Shown here piece after piece: positions 54,689-62,502 of a stretch of 64,000 nt of DNA. The stretch is from Streptosporangium brasiliense. Its GTDB lineage: Bacteria > Actinomycetota > Actinomycetes > Streptosporangiales > Streptosporangiaceae. How positions within the stretch are numbered: the first letter of the stretch is position 1; each line of letters opens with the position of its first letter. Under the pieces are notes generated by a model. That model ran no database searches. It was not told the origin of the DNA and saw only the letters and a list, made by a program, of their open reading frames with translations. The translations under genes were made by a program, and so were the position numbers. Location of the stretch: NCBI RefSeq assembly GCF_030811595.1, contig NZ_JAUSRB010000002.1:4154001-4218000 (forward strand), written 5' to 3'.

Positions 54689-56260
54689 ATGGGCAAGGAG
54701 GAACAGCACCACGACTCACCCGGCGCGGGCGGCGGGGCCGTCCAACCGGGCCACCCGGAATGGATGATCGACGTGATGCGTCTGGTCAACGATCCGGGCT
54801 ATGACCGCTGGCGCTCCATGGTGGCCGCGACGGGCGGGTGTGCTCACCCGATCCATCTGGCCGGGGAGTCTCTGATCGTCGATGCGGCAACGGGTGAGGT
54901 ATTGCACGGCTACCGCACCACTGATGAGGTGCGCGGGCATCTGCTGGTGGCCTGCGGCAACCGGCGGGCCTCGGTCTGCCCGTCCTGCTCGAAGGTCTAC
55001 CAAGCCGACACTTTCCAACTCATCCGGGCGGGCCTGTCGGGCGGCAAAGGCACCCCGGAGACGGTCAGCGCTCACCCCCGGGCGTTCGTCACCCTGACAG
55101 CTCCGTCGTTCGGACCGGTGCACACTCGGCGGGAGAAAAGCGGGACGGTGCGGGCCTGCCGTCCCCGCAACCGAGACAAGGCGTGTGAGCACGGGCGGCC
55201 GGTCGGCTGTCACTTCCGGCACGAGAGCGGAGACGAACGGCTCGGGCAACCGATCTGCGCCGACTGCTACGACTACACAGGCGCGGTGCTATGGCAGGCA
55301 CACGCGGGCGCGCTGTGGCACCGCTTCACTTTGGAGATGCGGCGCACCCTGGCATCTGAGGCGGGAATGAGCCGCGCGGAGTTCGGCAAGCGGGTCCGGG
55401 TCTCCTTCGCCAAGGTCGCCGAGTATCAACGGCGGGGCCTGGTGCACTTTCACACCGTGATCCGGCTGGACGGCCCGGAAGGCAGCGCCGATGTTCCCCC
55501 GGACTGGGCTGATCATCATCTGTTGGTGCGGGCCATCCCGTCAGCGGTGCGCCGCGTCATGGTGCGTTCCCCGGAAAGCGGCATGGGTCGGCGGGAACTG
55601 CGCTGGGGTGATCAGCTCGATATCCGGCCGATCCTGCTTGATCGGGGGGCGGATGGCCTGAGTGAGCGGGCGGTGGCCTCCTACATCGCCAAGTACGCGA
55701 CCAAGGGGGCCGAAGCGTCGGGGACGGTGGATCACCGTTTGTCATGTCCGGCGTGCAAGGGTCGGGGCCGGTTGTCGATGGCGGCCTCCTGCGGGCGCTG
55801 CCGGGGGACCGGGCTCAAGCCGGGCTTGTACCTGGATGCGCTGCCGGTGACCGAGCACGCGCGGCGGATGATCCGCACCTGCTGGGAGCTGGGCGCACGA
55901 AGGGAGTTCACGGCGTTGCGGCTGCGGCCATGGGCTCACATGCTGGGCTTTCGCGGCCACTTCTCGACTAAGTCACGCCGTTACTCCACCACGCTGGGTG
56001 ATCTGCGCCAAGCCAGGGCAGCGCATCGGGCGCAACAGGCACGCGAGTGGCACGGGCTTCCGGCGCTGGGTGATGAGACAACCCTCGTTCTGGGGCATTG
56101 GCGCTTCGCCGGGTCGGGCTACACACCGGGCGAGGAGATCATGGCCGCAGACGTCAGACAGCGGGTGGCTATGGCGCGCTCTATCGAGGCTGAGCGGGCC
56201 AAGCGGACCGAAGGTGAGCAGTCGGCCGGTTGGCAGGACGGGGGGTGCGATGATCGTTGA
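54689..56260 (+). CDS. HUH replication initiator (RepSA-like)
   Basis: 523 aa from ATG 54689, with GAGGAG nine bases upstream; earlier in-frame ATGs lack a site. It has a Cys pair (VCPSCSKVY), an HUH motif in RRGLVHFHTVIRLDG (metal-binding His-hydrophobic-His), and YIAKYATKGAE, which carries the presumed nicking Tyr. A zinc-finger-like CPACKGRGR...CGRCRGTG block of DnaJ type follows. This is the layout of rolling-circle initiators of pSAM2-type actinomycete elements. It would nick the element's origin after excision. Overlaps the next gene by 11 bp. Confidence 0.85.
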   Translation: MGKEEQHHDSPGAGGGAVQPGHPEWMIDVMRLVNDPGYDRWRSMVAATGGCAHPIHLAGESLIVDAATGEVLHGYRTTDEVRGHLLVACGNRRASVCPSCSKVYQADTFQLIRAGLSGGKGTPETVSAHPRAFVTLTAPSFGPVHTRREKSGTVRACRPRNRDKACEHGRPVGCHFRHESGDERLGQPICADCYDYTGAVLWQAHAGALWHRFTLEMRRTLASEAGMSRAEFGKRVRVSFAKVAEYQRRGLVHFHTVIRLDGPEGSADVPPDWADHHLLVRAIPSAVRRVMVRSPESGMGRRELRWGDQLDIRPILLDRGADGLSERAVASYIAKYATKGAEASGTVDHRLSCPACKGRGRLSMAASCGRCRGTGLKPGLYLDALPVTEHARRMIRTCWELGARREFTALRLRPWAHMLGFRGHFSTKSRRYSTTLGDLRQARAAHRAQQAREWHGLPALGDETTLVLGHWRFAGSGYTPGEEIMAADVRQRVAMARSIEAERAKRTEGEQSAGWQDGGCDDR

Positions 56261-56696
56261 TCCCCTGCCTGGCATGGATGATGAAAGCCTGGGATGCGTG
56301 ACGGCGCGGCGGCTACGCGGTGAGGGTCGCCAGGAAAAGGGCAGTGCCGAAGGCTCCGACTCTGAGGGTGAAGTGGTGCCATTAGTGCGGGGGCAAGCCA
56401 CGACGGATCCTAGGGCGGGTGGGCGGGCCGAAGACGGGACGGGGCAGAGCCAGTCCCCGATTGATGATCTTGGTCGGTGGGACAGGAGTCACGCGGGTAA
56501 GCGGCGTCGGCGCTCCACGCGCGCCCGTGCGGCCATCGGGGACACTTCAGCCGTGCGGGTAACCGTCCGGTCACAAGCTCGTGATCGGCTGACCGATGAA
56601 GATCGGGAGTGGGTGCGGCGCACGGTGGCGAACATGGGGCCGCTGGCTGATGAAGATCGGGATTACCTGGCGTTGATCTTCAAGAATCACCGTTGA
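56250..56696 (+). CDS. Hypothetical protein downstream of rep
   Basis: 148 aa, ATG 56250, overlapping the rep stop. Low-complexity, charged N-terminus; Arg-rich middle (RRRRSTRARAAIG); C-terminus LTDEDREWVRRTVANMGPLADEDRDYLALIFKNHR that is probably helical. No excisionase or relaxase motif is recognised. Its place between rep and int, co-translated with rep, suggests a role in element maintenance or excision, by position only. Confidence 0.6.
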   Translation: MIVDPLPGMDDESLGCVTARRLRGEGRQEKGSAEGSDSEGEVVPLVRGQATTDPRAGGRAEDGTGQSQSPIDDLGRWDRSHAGKRRRRSTRARAAIGDTSAVRVTVRSQARDRLTDEDREWVRRTVANMGPLADEDRDYLALIFKNHR

Positions 56697-56711
56697 CGCC
56701 TACAAGATGAC

Positions 56712-56740
56712 CAATGCCCCGGACACTGCCCGGGGCATTG
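56712..56740. terminator. Bidirectional hairpin between the 148-aa gene and the integrase
   Basis: A perfect 11-bp stem CAATGCCCCGG/CCGGGGCATTG with a 7-base loop lies in the 56-bp space between the convergent 148-aa gene and the integrase. It probably terminates both. Confidence 0.75.
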
Positions 56741-56752
56741 TGGCGTGGGTTG

Positions 56753-58492
56753 TCAGGCGGTGTGGACCTTCTGGCGGCGCTTGTCAATGGTGATCCGATC
56801 CCGGGTGGGTACCCGCCTGCCTCGCCCGACTGGGTGAACGGTCACGGTCACCATACGGCGGCATATCTCGCGCTGCTCCCCGAGCGTCAGGGCATCCCAT
56901 GCCGCTTCGATGTTGTCTATGCCCAAGAGTTTCGCGGCGGGATTGACATCCTCGCTCACTCGGTCGAGTACGGCCTTCACCTTGTCGATCTTCTGGCGTC
57001 GCTTGGCGGTCATGGTGAGCATCTGGGAGCGGGTGATCAAATCGTCGTCGTGGTCCGCGCTGATCTGCTCTAGCCGTTGCTGGTGCATCGCCAGTTCCGC
57101 GCGTAGGGCGGGGATGTCGATCCCTTCAGTTGCAGCGTGCCCGATGATGTCGGAAGGGTCGGAGATCCGGATCAGCTCAATGATCGCTGCGGTGACTAGC
57201 GCGTCTAACTCTGCGGCGAGACACAGGACATGGCCAGGGCCTGCCTCGCGACACCGGTAAGCCTTGAACTCGTCGATTTGGAAGATCTCGCCAGTCTCGG
57301 GGTCCTTATGCTTCCGGTACCTGACCTGCGCGCCCATCGTGCTTCCACAGGCACACTGATAGATGCACGACCCAAGCAAGCTCGGCGTGTTGCCCACATG
57401 ATTGGCGCGTCGGTCGGGATCGGTCAGCTTACGTACCAACGCCCAATAGTCCTCGGGCTCGATGATCGGATCTCCGGGCAGACGGCCCGCTATGTCGTCC
57501 GGCGTGTAGTGCCGCGTCACAGAGTCATCAATGTTCTCCTCGTGAGCGGCGGTTTCCTCCTCATGGAGGGCAGTATTCCCCGCCCGGTGAACGATGAGCC
57601 CAGCATTACGAGGGCGTAGCAGCATGTCACGCACGCGTGATCCCTGCCACGGCTTCCCGCTGGCCATGAGGAAGCCTTCCCGGTTGAGGTCACGCGTGAT
57701 CTCTCGAAGGGGCACACCTGCCAGTGCGGCGGCGTGACAGCGTTTGATGATCTCTGCCTCTTCCGTAAGGGGCGTGATCCCGTCTGACTCGAACCCGTAG
57801 GGGCGTCGCCCCCCTCCATAGCGTCCCTCTTGTGCCTGCTGCTTGCGTGCCCGGGAGACTCGACGCACCGTGTCACGCGATGCCTGGTTGGCGATGGCGC
57901 AATGGATGCGGGCAGAGGTGATGTCGGAATCGTTGGCCAGACGCAGACTGCCAGTGAACGAATCCACAATGGTTCGCGGGCGGGAACCCTCGACCACGTC
58001 GATAAGGTCTTCTAGATCGCGCGGGTCACGTACGGTGCGGTCAAGGTGGTAGGTCGTGAACCGTCGGAACCTGCCTTCGCCGAGTAGCTTAAGAGCGAGT
58101 CGGAACTTCGGGCGTACAGTGCGGAGCTGGGTCTCTCCGTTGGGTAGCTTGATCTTGCGGCGCTTGAATGCGCTGGTGTCGTTCTCGACCAGGATCATGC
58201 CGACTCGCGCGCCGCGACGGGCGGTCAAGGAACAGGTGTCCTCGATCTGCCTTGCTACTCCGTTGACTTCCTCCTCGTCGGCGTCTGAGATCCGCACAAG
58301 GATCAGAGTGTTACCTGCGGAGGGGTCGTCAGCCGTCCATACATCGCCTTCGGGGTTCCATCGTCCGGCAATGTCGTTGATCGACATGAAGCCGCCGCCG
58401 AGCATGGCTTCCTTGATCACTGTGATGCGTGCGTGCTGCTCGATCTCGGCTCGACTGGGAGCCTTCTTACTCTTGGACGCCACCTTTACCAC
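56753..58492 (-). CDS. int: Large serine integrase
   Basis: 579 aa from GTG 58492, six bases after GGAGG; an ATG at 58522 is the alternative. The catalytic serine is in LILVRISDAD (Ser69), with a following DRTVRD-like motif in HLDRTVRDPRDL and EGRYGGGRRPYGFE starting the recombinase domain. A zinc ribbon comes next (CACG...CREAGPGHVLC), then a coiled-coil/helical C-terminus ending in Arg/Lys. The catalytic Ser is some 55 residues later than in typical large serine recombinases (near residue 10-12), owing to an N-terminal helical extension. Located next to attR, as usual for integrases. It should recombine attP with attB to give the TAGCC junctions. Confidence 0.9.
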   Translation of the reverse strand: MVKVASKSKKAPSRAEIEQHARITVIKEAMLGGGFMSINDIAGRWNPEGDVWTADDPSAGNTLILVRISDADEEEVNGVARQIEDTCSLTARRGARVGMILVENDTSAFKRRKIKLPNGETQLRTVRPKFRLALKLLGEGRFRRFTTYHLDRTVRDPRDLEDLIDVVEGSRPRTIVDSFTGSLRLANDSDITSARIHCAIANQASRDTVRRVSRARKQQAQEGRYGGGRRPYGFESDGITPLTEEAEIIKRCHAAALAGVPLREITRDLNREGFLMASGKPWQGSRVRDMLLRPRNAGLIVHRAGNTALHEEETAAHEENIDDSVTRHYTPDDIAGRLPGDPIIEPEDYWALVRKLTDPDRRANHVGNTPSLLGSCIYQCACGSTMGAQVRYRKHKDPETGEIFQIDEFKAYRCREAGPGHVLCLAAELDALVTAAIIELIRISDPSDIIGHAATEGIDIPALRAELAMHQQRLEQISADHDDDLITRSQMLTMTAKRRQKIDKVKAVLDRVSEDVNPAAKLLGIDNIEAAWDALTLGEQREICRRMVTVTVHPVGRGRRVPTRDRITIDKRRQKVHTA

Positions 58493-58557
58493 CCTTTCCC
58501 TCCGCTTTGCCTTACCCCCCATTCTAGGAAAAAGAAATGTGATAACCCATAGATAGG

Positions 58558-59256
58558 CTAGCCGGACAGGCTGTTCTCCGCGCGGGAGTAGGCGGTGAAC
58601 GCGGCGGGCAGGTCGCCGCGCCGCGCGGCCAGGAACGGCAGGTTGCCCTCGGCGAGCGCGAGCACGTGGTCCAGGCCCGCGCCCTTCGCGAGCTCCGCGC
58701 ACCGGGTCAGGTCGGCCTCGGCCGCCTCGAACTCACCCAGGAACACCCGGGCCAGCCCCCGGTTCAGCACCGCCCCGGCCAGGAACCTGACGTCGCCGCC
58801 GAGGGAGTCAAGGGCGCGGTCGCAGTGGCCGACGGCTTCGGCGTAGCGGCCGAGGCGGCTCAGCGCCACCGCCCGGTGGACGCCGAGCCTGGCCACCTCG
58901 ACCGGGGTGAGGTGCGGCTCGGCGGAGTCGGCGATGGCCAGCGCCTGCTGTGGATGGCCGAGCTCGGTGCGGACGTGGACCAGCGACAGGCGCGCCTGGG
59001 CGGCCCGGTGCGGCAGCCCCGCGCGGAGCGCGACGTCCACGGCCTGGCGCAGGTGCTCCTCGGCCAGCGGCAGGTCACCCAGCTCGCGTGCGGCCACCGC
59101 CAGCGCCCGGTGGGCGACCGCCGCGGCCTCGCCGCGAGGGTCGGAGGCCGACACACGGCGTAGCACGCTGTGCGCCAGCGTCCGGGCCTGTTCCGGGGCC
59201 CTGCCCGATAGGTCCAGTGCCTGCTCGGCGGCGGCGAGCGCGTCGTCGGTGGTCAC
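58558..59256 (-). pseudogene. TPR N-terminal half of the split CHAT gene
   Basis: From GTG 59256 (abutting the stop of the upstream gene: TAGGTG) it encodes 232 residues of TPR-type helical repeats: LAAAEQALDLSGRAPEQA, ARELGDLPLAEEHLRQAVDVALRAG, VALSRLGRYAEAVGHCDRALDSLG, FLGEFEAAEADLTRCAELAKGAG. It stops at TAG right at the attR core, after Asn-Ser-Leu-Ser-Gly; the stop comes from element DNA. Adding the C-terminal half (Tyr-Pro-Glu-Arg-Leu...) restores one frame of about 811 residues. Fourth gene of a minus-strand operon with an S8 protease, a sigma factor and a 154-aa protein. Confidence 0.85.
58559..58563. other. attR core of the integrative element
   Basis: TAGCC. On the left is element DNA (GATAACCCATAGATAGGC), on the right chromosomal CHAT-gene DNA. 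GGCTAGCC at 58556-58563 is an 8-bp palindrome made of element plus core bases. Confidence 0.75.
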
Positions 59257-59721
59257 CTACGGGCGGATCCGGGTCCAGCTGGTGGCCACGGGGGAGTGCT
59301 CCGGCCGATGGCACACCACGCTGAACCAGCCCGGGGGCAGGCCCGTCACGGCGAACTGGCCCGTCGGGGAGAGCTCACGCGACTCGGTGAGGTGCAGGGT
59401 GCGCACCTCCACCCGGGTGCCGGCCTCCGGGCACGGGGACACCTGCCCGGCCAGGTCCACCAGGCCGTCCATGGCGGTGACCTCCAGGTCGACCGTCAGT
59501 TCGGCGGCGGTGAACCGGAGCAGCCGCGCCTCGTCGGCGGACCGGACGCCCAGCGGAGCGGGCGTGGGCACCGGCCGGGCCGTGGCGGCGCCGGGCAGCC
59601 GCAGGCCGAAGACCGCGCGGGCGGCGGCGGAGACGTGGGCGGGCACGGGGTCGTGGCCGGCCGTCAGGCGGAGCGCGGCGATGAGGGACTCATCGTCGAT
59701 CGTGGGGGGATGTCGGGTCAC
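59257..59721 (-). CDS. Hypothetical protein between the sigma factor and CHAT genes
   Basis: 154 aa from GTG 59721, overlapping the sigma-factor stop (GTGA), seven bases after AGGAGG. The first 45 residues are helical (IDDESLIAALRLTAGHDPVPAHVSAAARAVFGLR). The rest looks like a beta-sandwich: LRFTAAELTVDLEVT, DLAGQVSPCPEAGTRVEVRTLHLTESRELSPTGQFAVTGLPPGWFSVVCHR, reminiscent of carboxypeptidase regulatory-like domains. No catalytic motif or membrane segment. Its coupled position after the sigma factor makes it a candidate regulator, but this is inference. Confidence 0.7.
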   Translation of the reverse strand: MTRHPPTIDDESLIAALRLTAGHDPVPAHVSAAARAVFGLRLPGAATARPVPTPAPLGVRSADEARLLRFTAAELTVDLEVTAMDGLVDLAGQVSPCPEAGTRVEVRTLHLTESRELSPTGQFAVTGLPPGWFSVVCHRPEHSPVATSWTRIRP

Positions 59722-60290
59722 GGTGTCGCCTCCTGGGCGGTGAGCATGGTGCGTAGCCGGTTCAGGCAGCGGCCCCGGGTGGGGCCGTAACTGCCCCTGG
59801 GCATGCCCAGGCGGCCGGCGAGCTGGTGGACGCCCGCCTCGGGCGAGGTGGCCATCAGCCGGAACAGTGAGCGGCAGGGCTCGTGCATCTCCTCGACGGC
59901 CCGCCACAGCCTGCGGCCCTCGTCGGCGGTCAGCACCGCCACCGCCGGGTCGGGGTGGAGATGCTCGGCCAGTGCCGGATCGGCGCGGGCGTGCTCGGCG
60001 TCGGCCGGGTCGGCGATCAGCCGTTCGCCCCGGTTCCGCCTGCTCAGGAGGGCGGCCTCGCGCTTGGCCGTGGTGAACAGCCAGGGGCCGATCCGGTCCG
60101 GGTCACGGATGGTGTGCAGGCTCTCGACGAGCCGCAGCCACGCCCCCTGCACCGCGTCGGCCGCATCCGCCGCGCTCAGGTCGTAGGCGCGCACGACCGA
60201 CCACAGCGGCCCCGAGAACCGGTTGACCAGCGCGTCCCATGCCGCCTGGTCGCCTGCCAGTGCGGCGTCGATCGCGTGCTGGTCACTCAC
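59718..60290 (-). CDS. ECF-type sigma-70 family factor
   Basis: 190 aa from GTG 60290, five bases after GGAGG (the 60317 start lacks a site). Region 2: AAWDALVNRFSGPLWSVVRAYDLSAADAADAVQGAWLRLVESLHTI followed by WLFTTAKREA. Region 4 (about 140-185) is divergent: LFRLMATSPEAGVHQLAGRLGMPRGSYGPTRGRCLNRLRTML. A short sigma with no region 1 or 3, as in ECF sigma factors. No anti-sigma (zinc-binding, membrane) gene is next to it; the neighbours are the subtilase and the 154-aa protein. It may direct transcription of the cassette. Confidence 0.85.
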   Translation of the reverse strand: MSDQHAIDAALAGDQAAWDALVNRFSGPLWSVVRAYDLSAADAADAVQGAWLRLVESLHTIRDPDRIGPWLFTTAKREAALLSRRNRGERLIADPADAEHARADPALAEHLHPDPAVAVLTADEGRRLWRAVEEMHEPCRSLFRLMATSPEAGVHQLAGRLGMPRGSYGPTRGRCLNRLRTMLTAQEATP

Positions 60291-60351
60291 CGGCGCCTCC
60301 AAGGCCACGGCGGACACTCTGAGTGTCCGTGCGATGACTTTGGGTGAGACT

Positions 60352-61413
60352 TTACCTTGGGGTGGGCACGACGGCCCCCAGTTCGGGGATTTGTCGGGTT
60401 CGCCGGGGATCGAGGACGTGCGCCGCGGCCTCCTGCGGCGTCCGGTCCCGGGCCGCCGCCGCGATCGCCCCGCTGACCACGGCCGCGGCGAAGGAGGTCC
60501 CGCTCCATCGCGCGTAGCCGCGGAACGCTCCGTGATCGAGGAAGGAGCTGGTCAGCCACTCGCCCCGGGCGCAGGCGTCCACCCAGGGGCCGTGCGCCGA
60601 GAAGGGGGCCGCGGCCTCCTCGGCCGCGTCCAGCGCGCCGACGGCGATCACCCGGGGCAGCGCCGCGGGCCAGAACGGCCGGTCGGAGGCCGTGTTGCCG
60701 GCGCAGGCGACCACGGCGGTGCCCGTCAGGCCCGCCAGCGCGGCCTCCACCAGCGGGGAGGGCCGGTCGTCGAAGGTGTGGCCGCCGAAGGAGAGGTTGA
60801 GCACCTGGGGCGGCTCGGTCCTCAGCCGGGCCAGGACGCGCAGCAGCCCCGCCTCGTCCCCGACGCCGCGCCCGTCCAGCACCCGTAGCGGGCGCAGCCA
60901 CGCGCCTGGGGCCGAGCGCAGGACCAGCCCCGCGATGAAGGTGCCGTGCCCCGCCTGGGTGTCCAGCTCGCCGTCGCCGTCGGAGTCGGGCGGCTCGGCG
61001 GCCTCGCGCCGCTGCCGCAGGAACCAGGGCTGCTCCTGCCACCAGGGGTGCGCGGTCAGGCCGGTGTCGGGTATGGCCACGGTCACGGCGTCCGCGGCCG
61101 CCTCGGGCGCGCCGGGCGGGGAGGGCGGGGCGGCCGGGAAGGGGCGGGAGGCCGGGCCGCCGAAGAAGAGCGGCTGGCCGACCAGGACGTGGTTGGGGGA
61201 GGCGGGGTGCCCCTGGTCGCGGACCGCCGCCACCAGGTCGCAGACGTCCACGCCGGGTGAGAGCCGGATGCGGAAGATCCCGTCGGCCTCGGCCGCCGCG
61301 GCGGTCCACCGGGAGACCGCCGCCATCCCCGAGGCGTCGGTCAGCAGCTGGCCGGGCCTGATCAGCGCGGGCGCCCCGGGCACGGGCTCCACCCGCTCGA
61401 TGTCGGTGTCCAT
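60352..61413 (-). CDS. Intracellular subtilisin-like (S8) serine protease
   Basis: 353 aa from ATG 61413, right after GGAGGAGCGG. No signal peptide. The triad is complete: Asp in VAIPDTGL, His in TQAGHGTFIAGLV, Ser in WSGTSFAAAVVSGAIAAA; the oxyanion Asn is in VVACAGNTA. About 125 residues precede the catalytic domain (RPGQLLTDASGMAAVSRWTAAAAEADGIFRIRLSPGVDVCDLV) in place of a typical propeptide. It acts in the cytoplasm. First gene of the protease-sigma-hypothetical-CHAT operon. Target and trigger are not known; the neighbours suggest it works with the CHAT protease. Confidence 0.88.
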   Translation of the reverse strand: MDTDIERVEPVPGAPALIRPGQLLTDASGMAAVSRWTAAAAEADGIFRIRLSPGVDVCDLVAAVRDQGHPASPNHVLVGQPLFFGGPASRPFPAAPPSPPGAPEAAADAVTVAIPDTGLTAHPWWQEQPWFLRQRREAAEPPDSDGDGELDTQAGHGTFIAGLVLRSAPGAWLRPLRVLDGRGVGDEAGLLRVLARLRTEPPQVLNLSFGGHTFDDRPSPLVEAALAGLTGTAVVACAGNTASDRPFWPAALPRVIAVGALDAAEEAAAPFSAHGPWVDACARGEWLTSSFLDHGAFRGYARWSGTSFAAAVVSGAIAAAARDRTPQEAAAHVLDPRRTRQIPELGAVVPTPR

Positions 61414-61618
61414 CCGCTCCTCCGGGGGTGATCGCCCTGTCGCTGGGTCTTCTTCTCTCCGAGGATGCCCCGAGCCGGGCGCCCGTGGCACAACATCTCG
61501 GTATGACCCCCCTCTGGTGCGACGTCACAACCGACGGTAGTCTCTCCTTCAGTCACTTGTGATCATCCTGGGACGAGGCCGTTGGGGAAGGCGCACCTCG
61601 TACGAAACGGGAGGTCCG

Positions 61619-62113
61619 GTGTCTGCTCGTGGCGTGCTTTACGTCCACTCAGCTCAGCCTGCGCTGTGCCCTCATATCGAATGGGCGGTCGCGGGTGTCC
61701 TTGGCGTGCCCGTAGACCTGACCTGGACTCCGCAGCCCGCCGCGCCCGGCCACGTGCGCGCACAGGCCGAGTGGGAGGCCCGTCAGGGGACCGCGGCGGC
61801 CATCACCTCGTCGTTGATGGGCTGGCAGCGGATCCGCTTCGAGATCACCGAGGACGCCTCGCCGGGTGCCGACGGGTCCCGTCACGCCTACACCCCGTCT
61901 CTCGGCGCCTTCACGGCGGTGATCGGGGCCTCGGGCGACATCCTGGTGCCCGAAGACCGGCTGCGCTCGGCGATGCTGGCCGCGCGTCAGGGCCGTGTGG
62001 TGCTGGAGGAGGAGCTCGACCGCCTGCTCGGCAAGCAGTGGGACGCCGAGCTTGAGTCGTTCCGCTACGCCGGTGAGGGCGCCCCGGTCCGCTGGCTGCA
62101 CGCCGCGGTCTGA
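61619..62113 (+). CDS. DUF3145 family protein
   Basis: 164 aa from GTG 61619, five bases after GGGAGG. Starts SARGVLYVHSAQPALCPHIEWAV and continues with SLMGWQRIRFEITEDASPGADGSRHAYTPSLG and SGDILVPEDRLRSAM. This conserved actinobacterial family of unknown function lies near the fabD-fabH-acpP-fabF fatty-acid synthesis genes in Streptomyces, and here too it is next to accD and fabF. Function unknown, possibly linked to lipid synthesis. Confidence 0.85.
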   Translation: MSARGVLYVHSAQPALCPHIEWAVAGVLGVPVDLTWTPQPAAPGHVRAQAEWEARQGTAAAITSSLMGWQRIRFEITEDASPGADGSRHAYTPSLGAFTAVIGASGDILVPEDRLRSAMLAARQGRVVLEEELDRLLGKQWDAELESFRYAGEGAPVRWLHAAV

Positions 62114-62264
62114 CCAGGCGATCGCCTCCGGCCGGAAGGAGGACGGATCCTCCGGCCGGGAGGTGGGCGGACCCGGCCCGGGCGGGGACGAGAGTGGCGC
62201 CTGCTCTGTCCCCCGTCCGCGCCGCCGCGGAGGTCACCGAGGGAACGACGTCGCACGGCACTGC

Positions 62265-62390
62265 CACGGGCTGTGGCGGAGGTCATGGAGGGTACGGCAC
62301 CGCCCACGGGCTGTGGCGGAGGCCGTGGAGGACACGGCACGGCACTGCCACGGGCTGTGGCGGAGGCCAGGGGCGGCCACGACACGACAC
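62265..62390. repeat. Tandem repeat with 40-44-bp unit
   Basis: Three units beginning CACGGGCTGTGGCGGAGG at 62265, 62305 and 62349 (spacings 40 and 44). They lie in the 389-bp convergent gap between the DUF3145 and accD genes. Translations in any frame are low-complexity. The repeat, with the hairpin at 62447, fills the gap; no gene is seen in 62114-62502. Confidence 0.7.
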
Positions 62391-62446
62391 GGCACCGCAC
62401 CCGCCGCGCCGCCGTGGTGGGCCCACGGTGGTGCCCCACAACGCAC

Positions 62447-62480
62447 GGAGCCCCCGCCGGTGCGGACCGGCGGGGGCTCC
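62447..62480. terminator. Bidirectional hairpin terminator
   Basis: A perfect 15-bp stem GGAGCCCCCGCCGGT/ACCGGCGGGGGCTCC with loop GCGG lies 22 bp before the accD stop and after DUF3145. No T-run. It should serve both convergent genes. Confidence 0.85.
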
Positions 62481-62502
62481 GTCGAATCAGGATCGAATCA
62501 GG

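Larger units (their letters stand above)
49838..58558. mobile_element. 8.7-kb AICE-like integrative element with serine integrase and HUH replication initiator
   Basis: The element is bounded by TAGCC at both ends and inserted in a TPR-CHAT gene. In order it carries: attachment arm and inverted repeats; an XRE/TPR regulator; four small genes; a 660-bp non-coding region with inverted repeats and 18-bp iterons; a GntR/UTRA regulator (minus); a palindromic operator; a HUH replication initiator (plus); a 148-aa gene; and a large serine integrase (minus) at the right end. This is the integration-replication-regulation core of actinomycete integrative and conjugative elements of the pSAM2 kind, but without the FtsK/SpoIIIE-like Tra translocase. 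Lower GC, T-run terminators and less biased codons in its left half mark it as foreign. Removing it restores one open reading frame. Confidence 0.85.
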
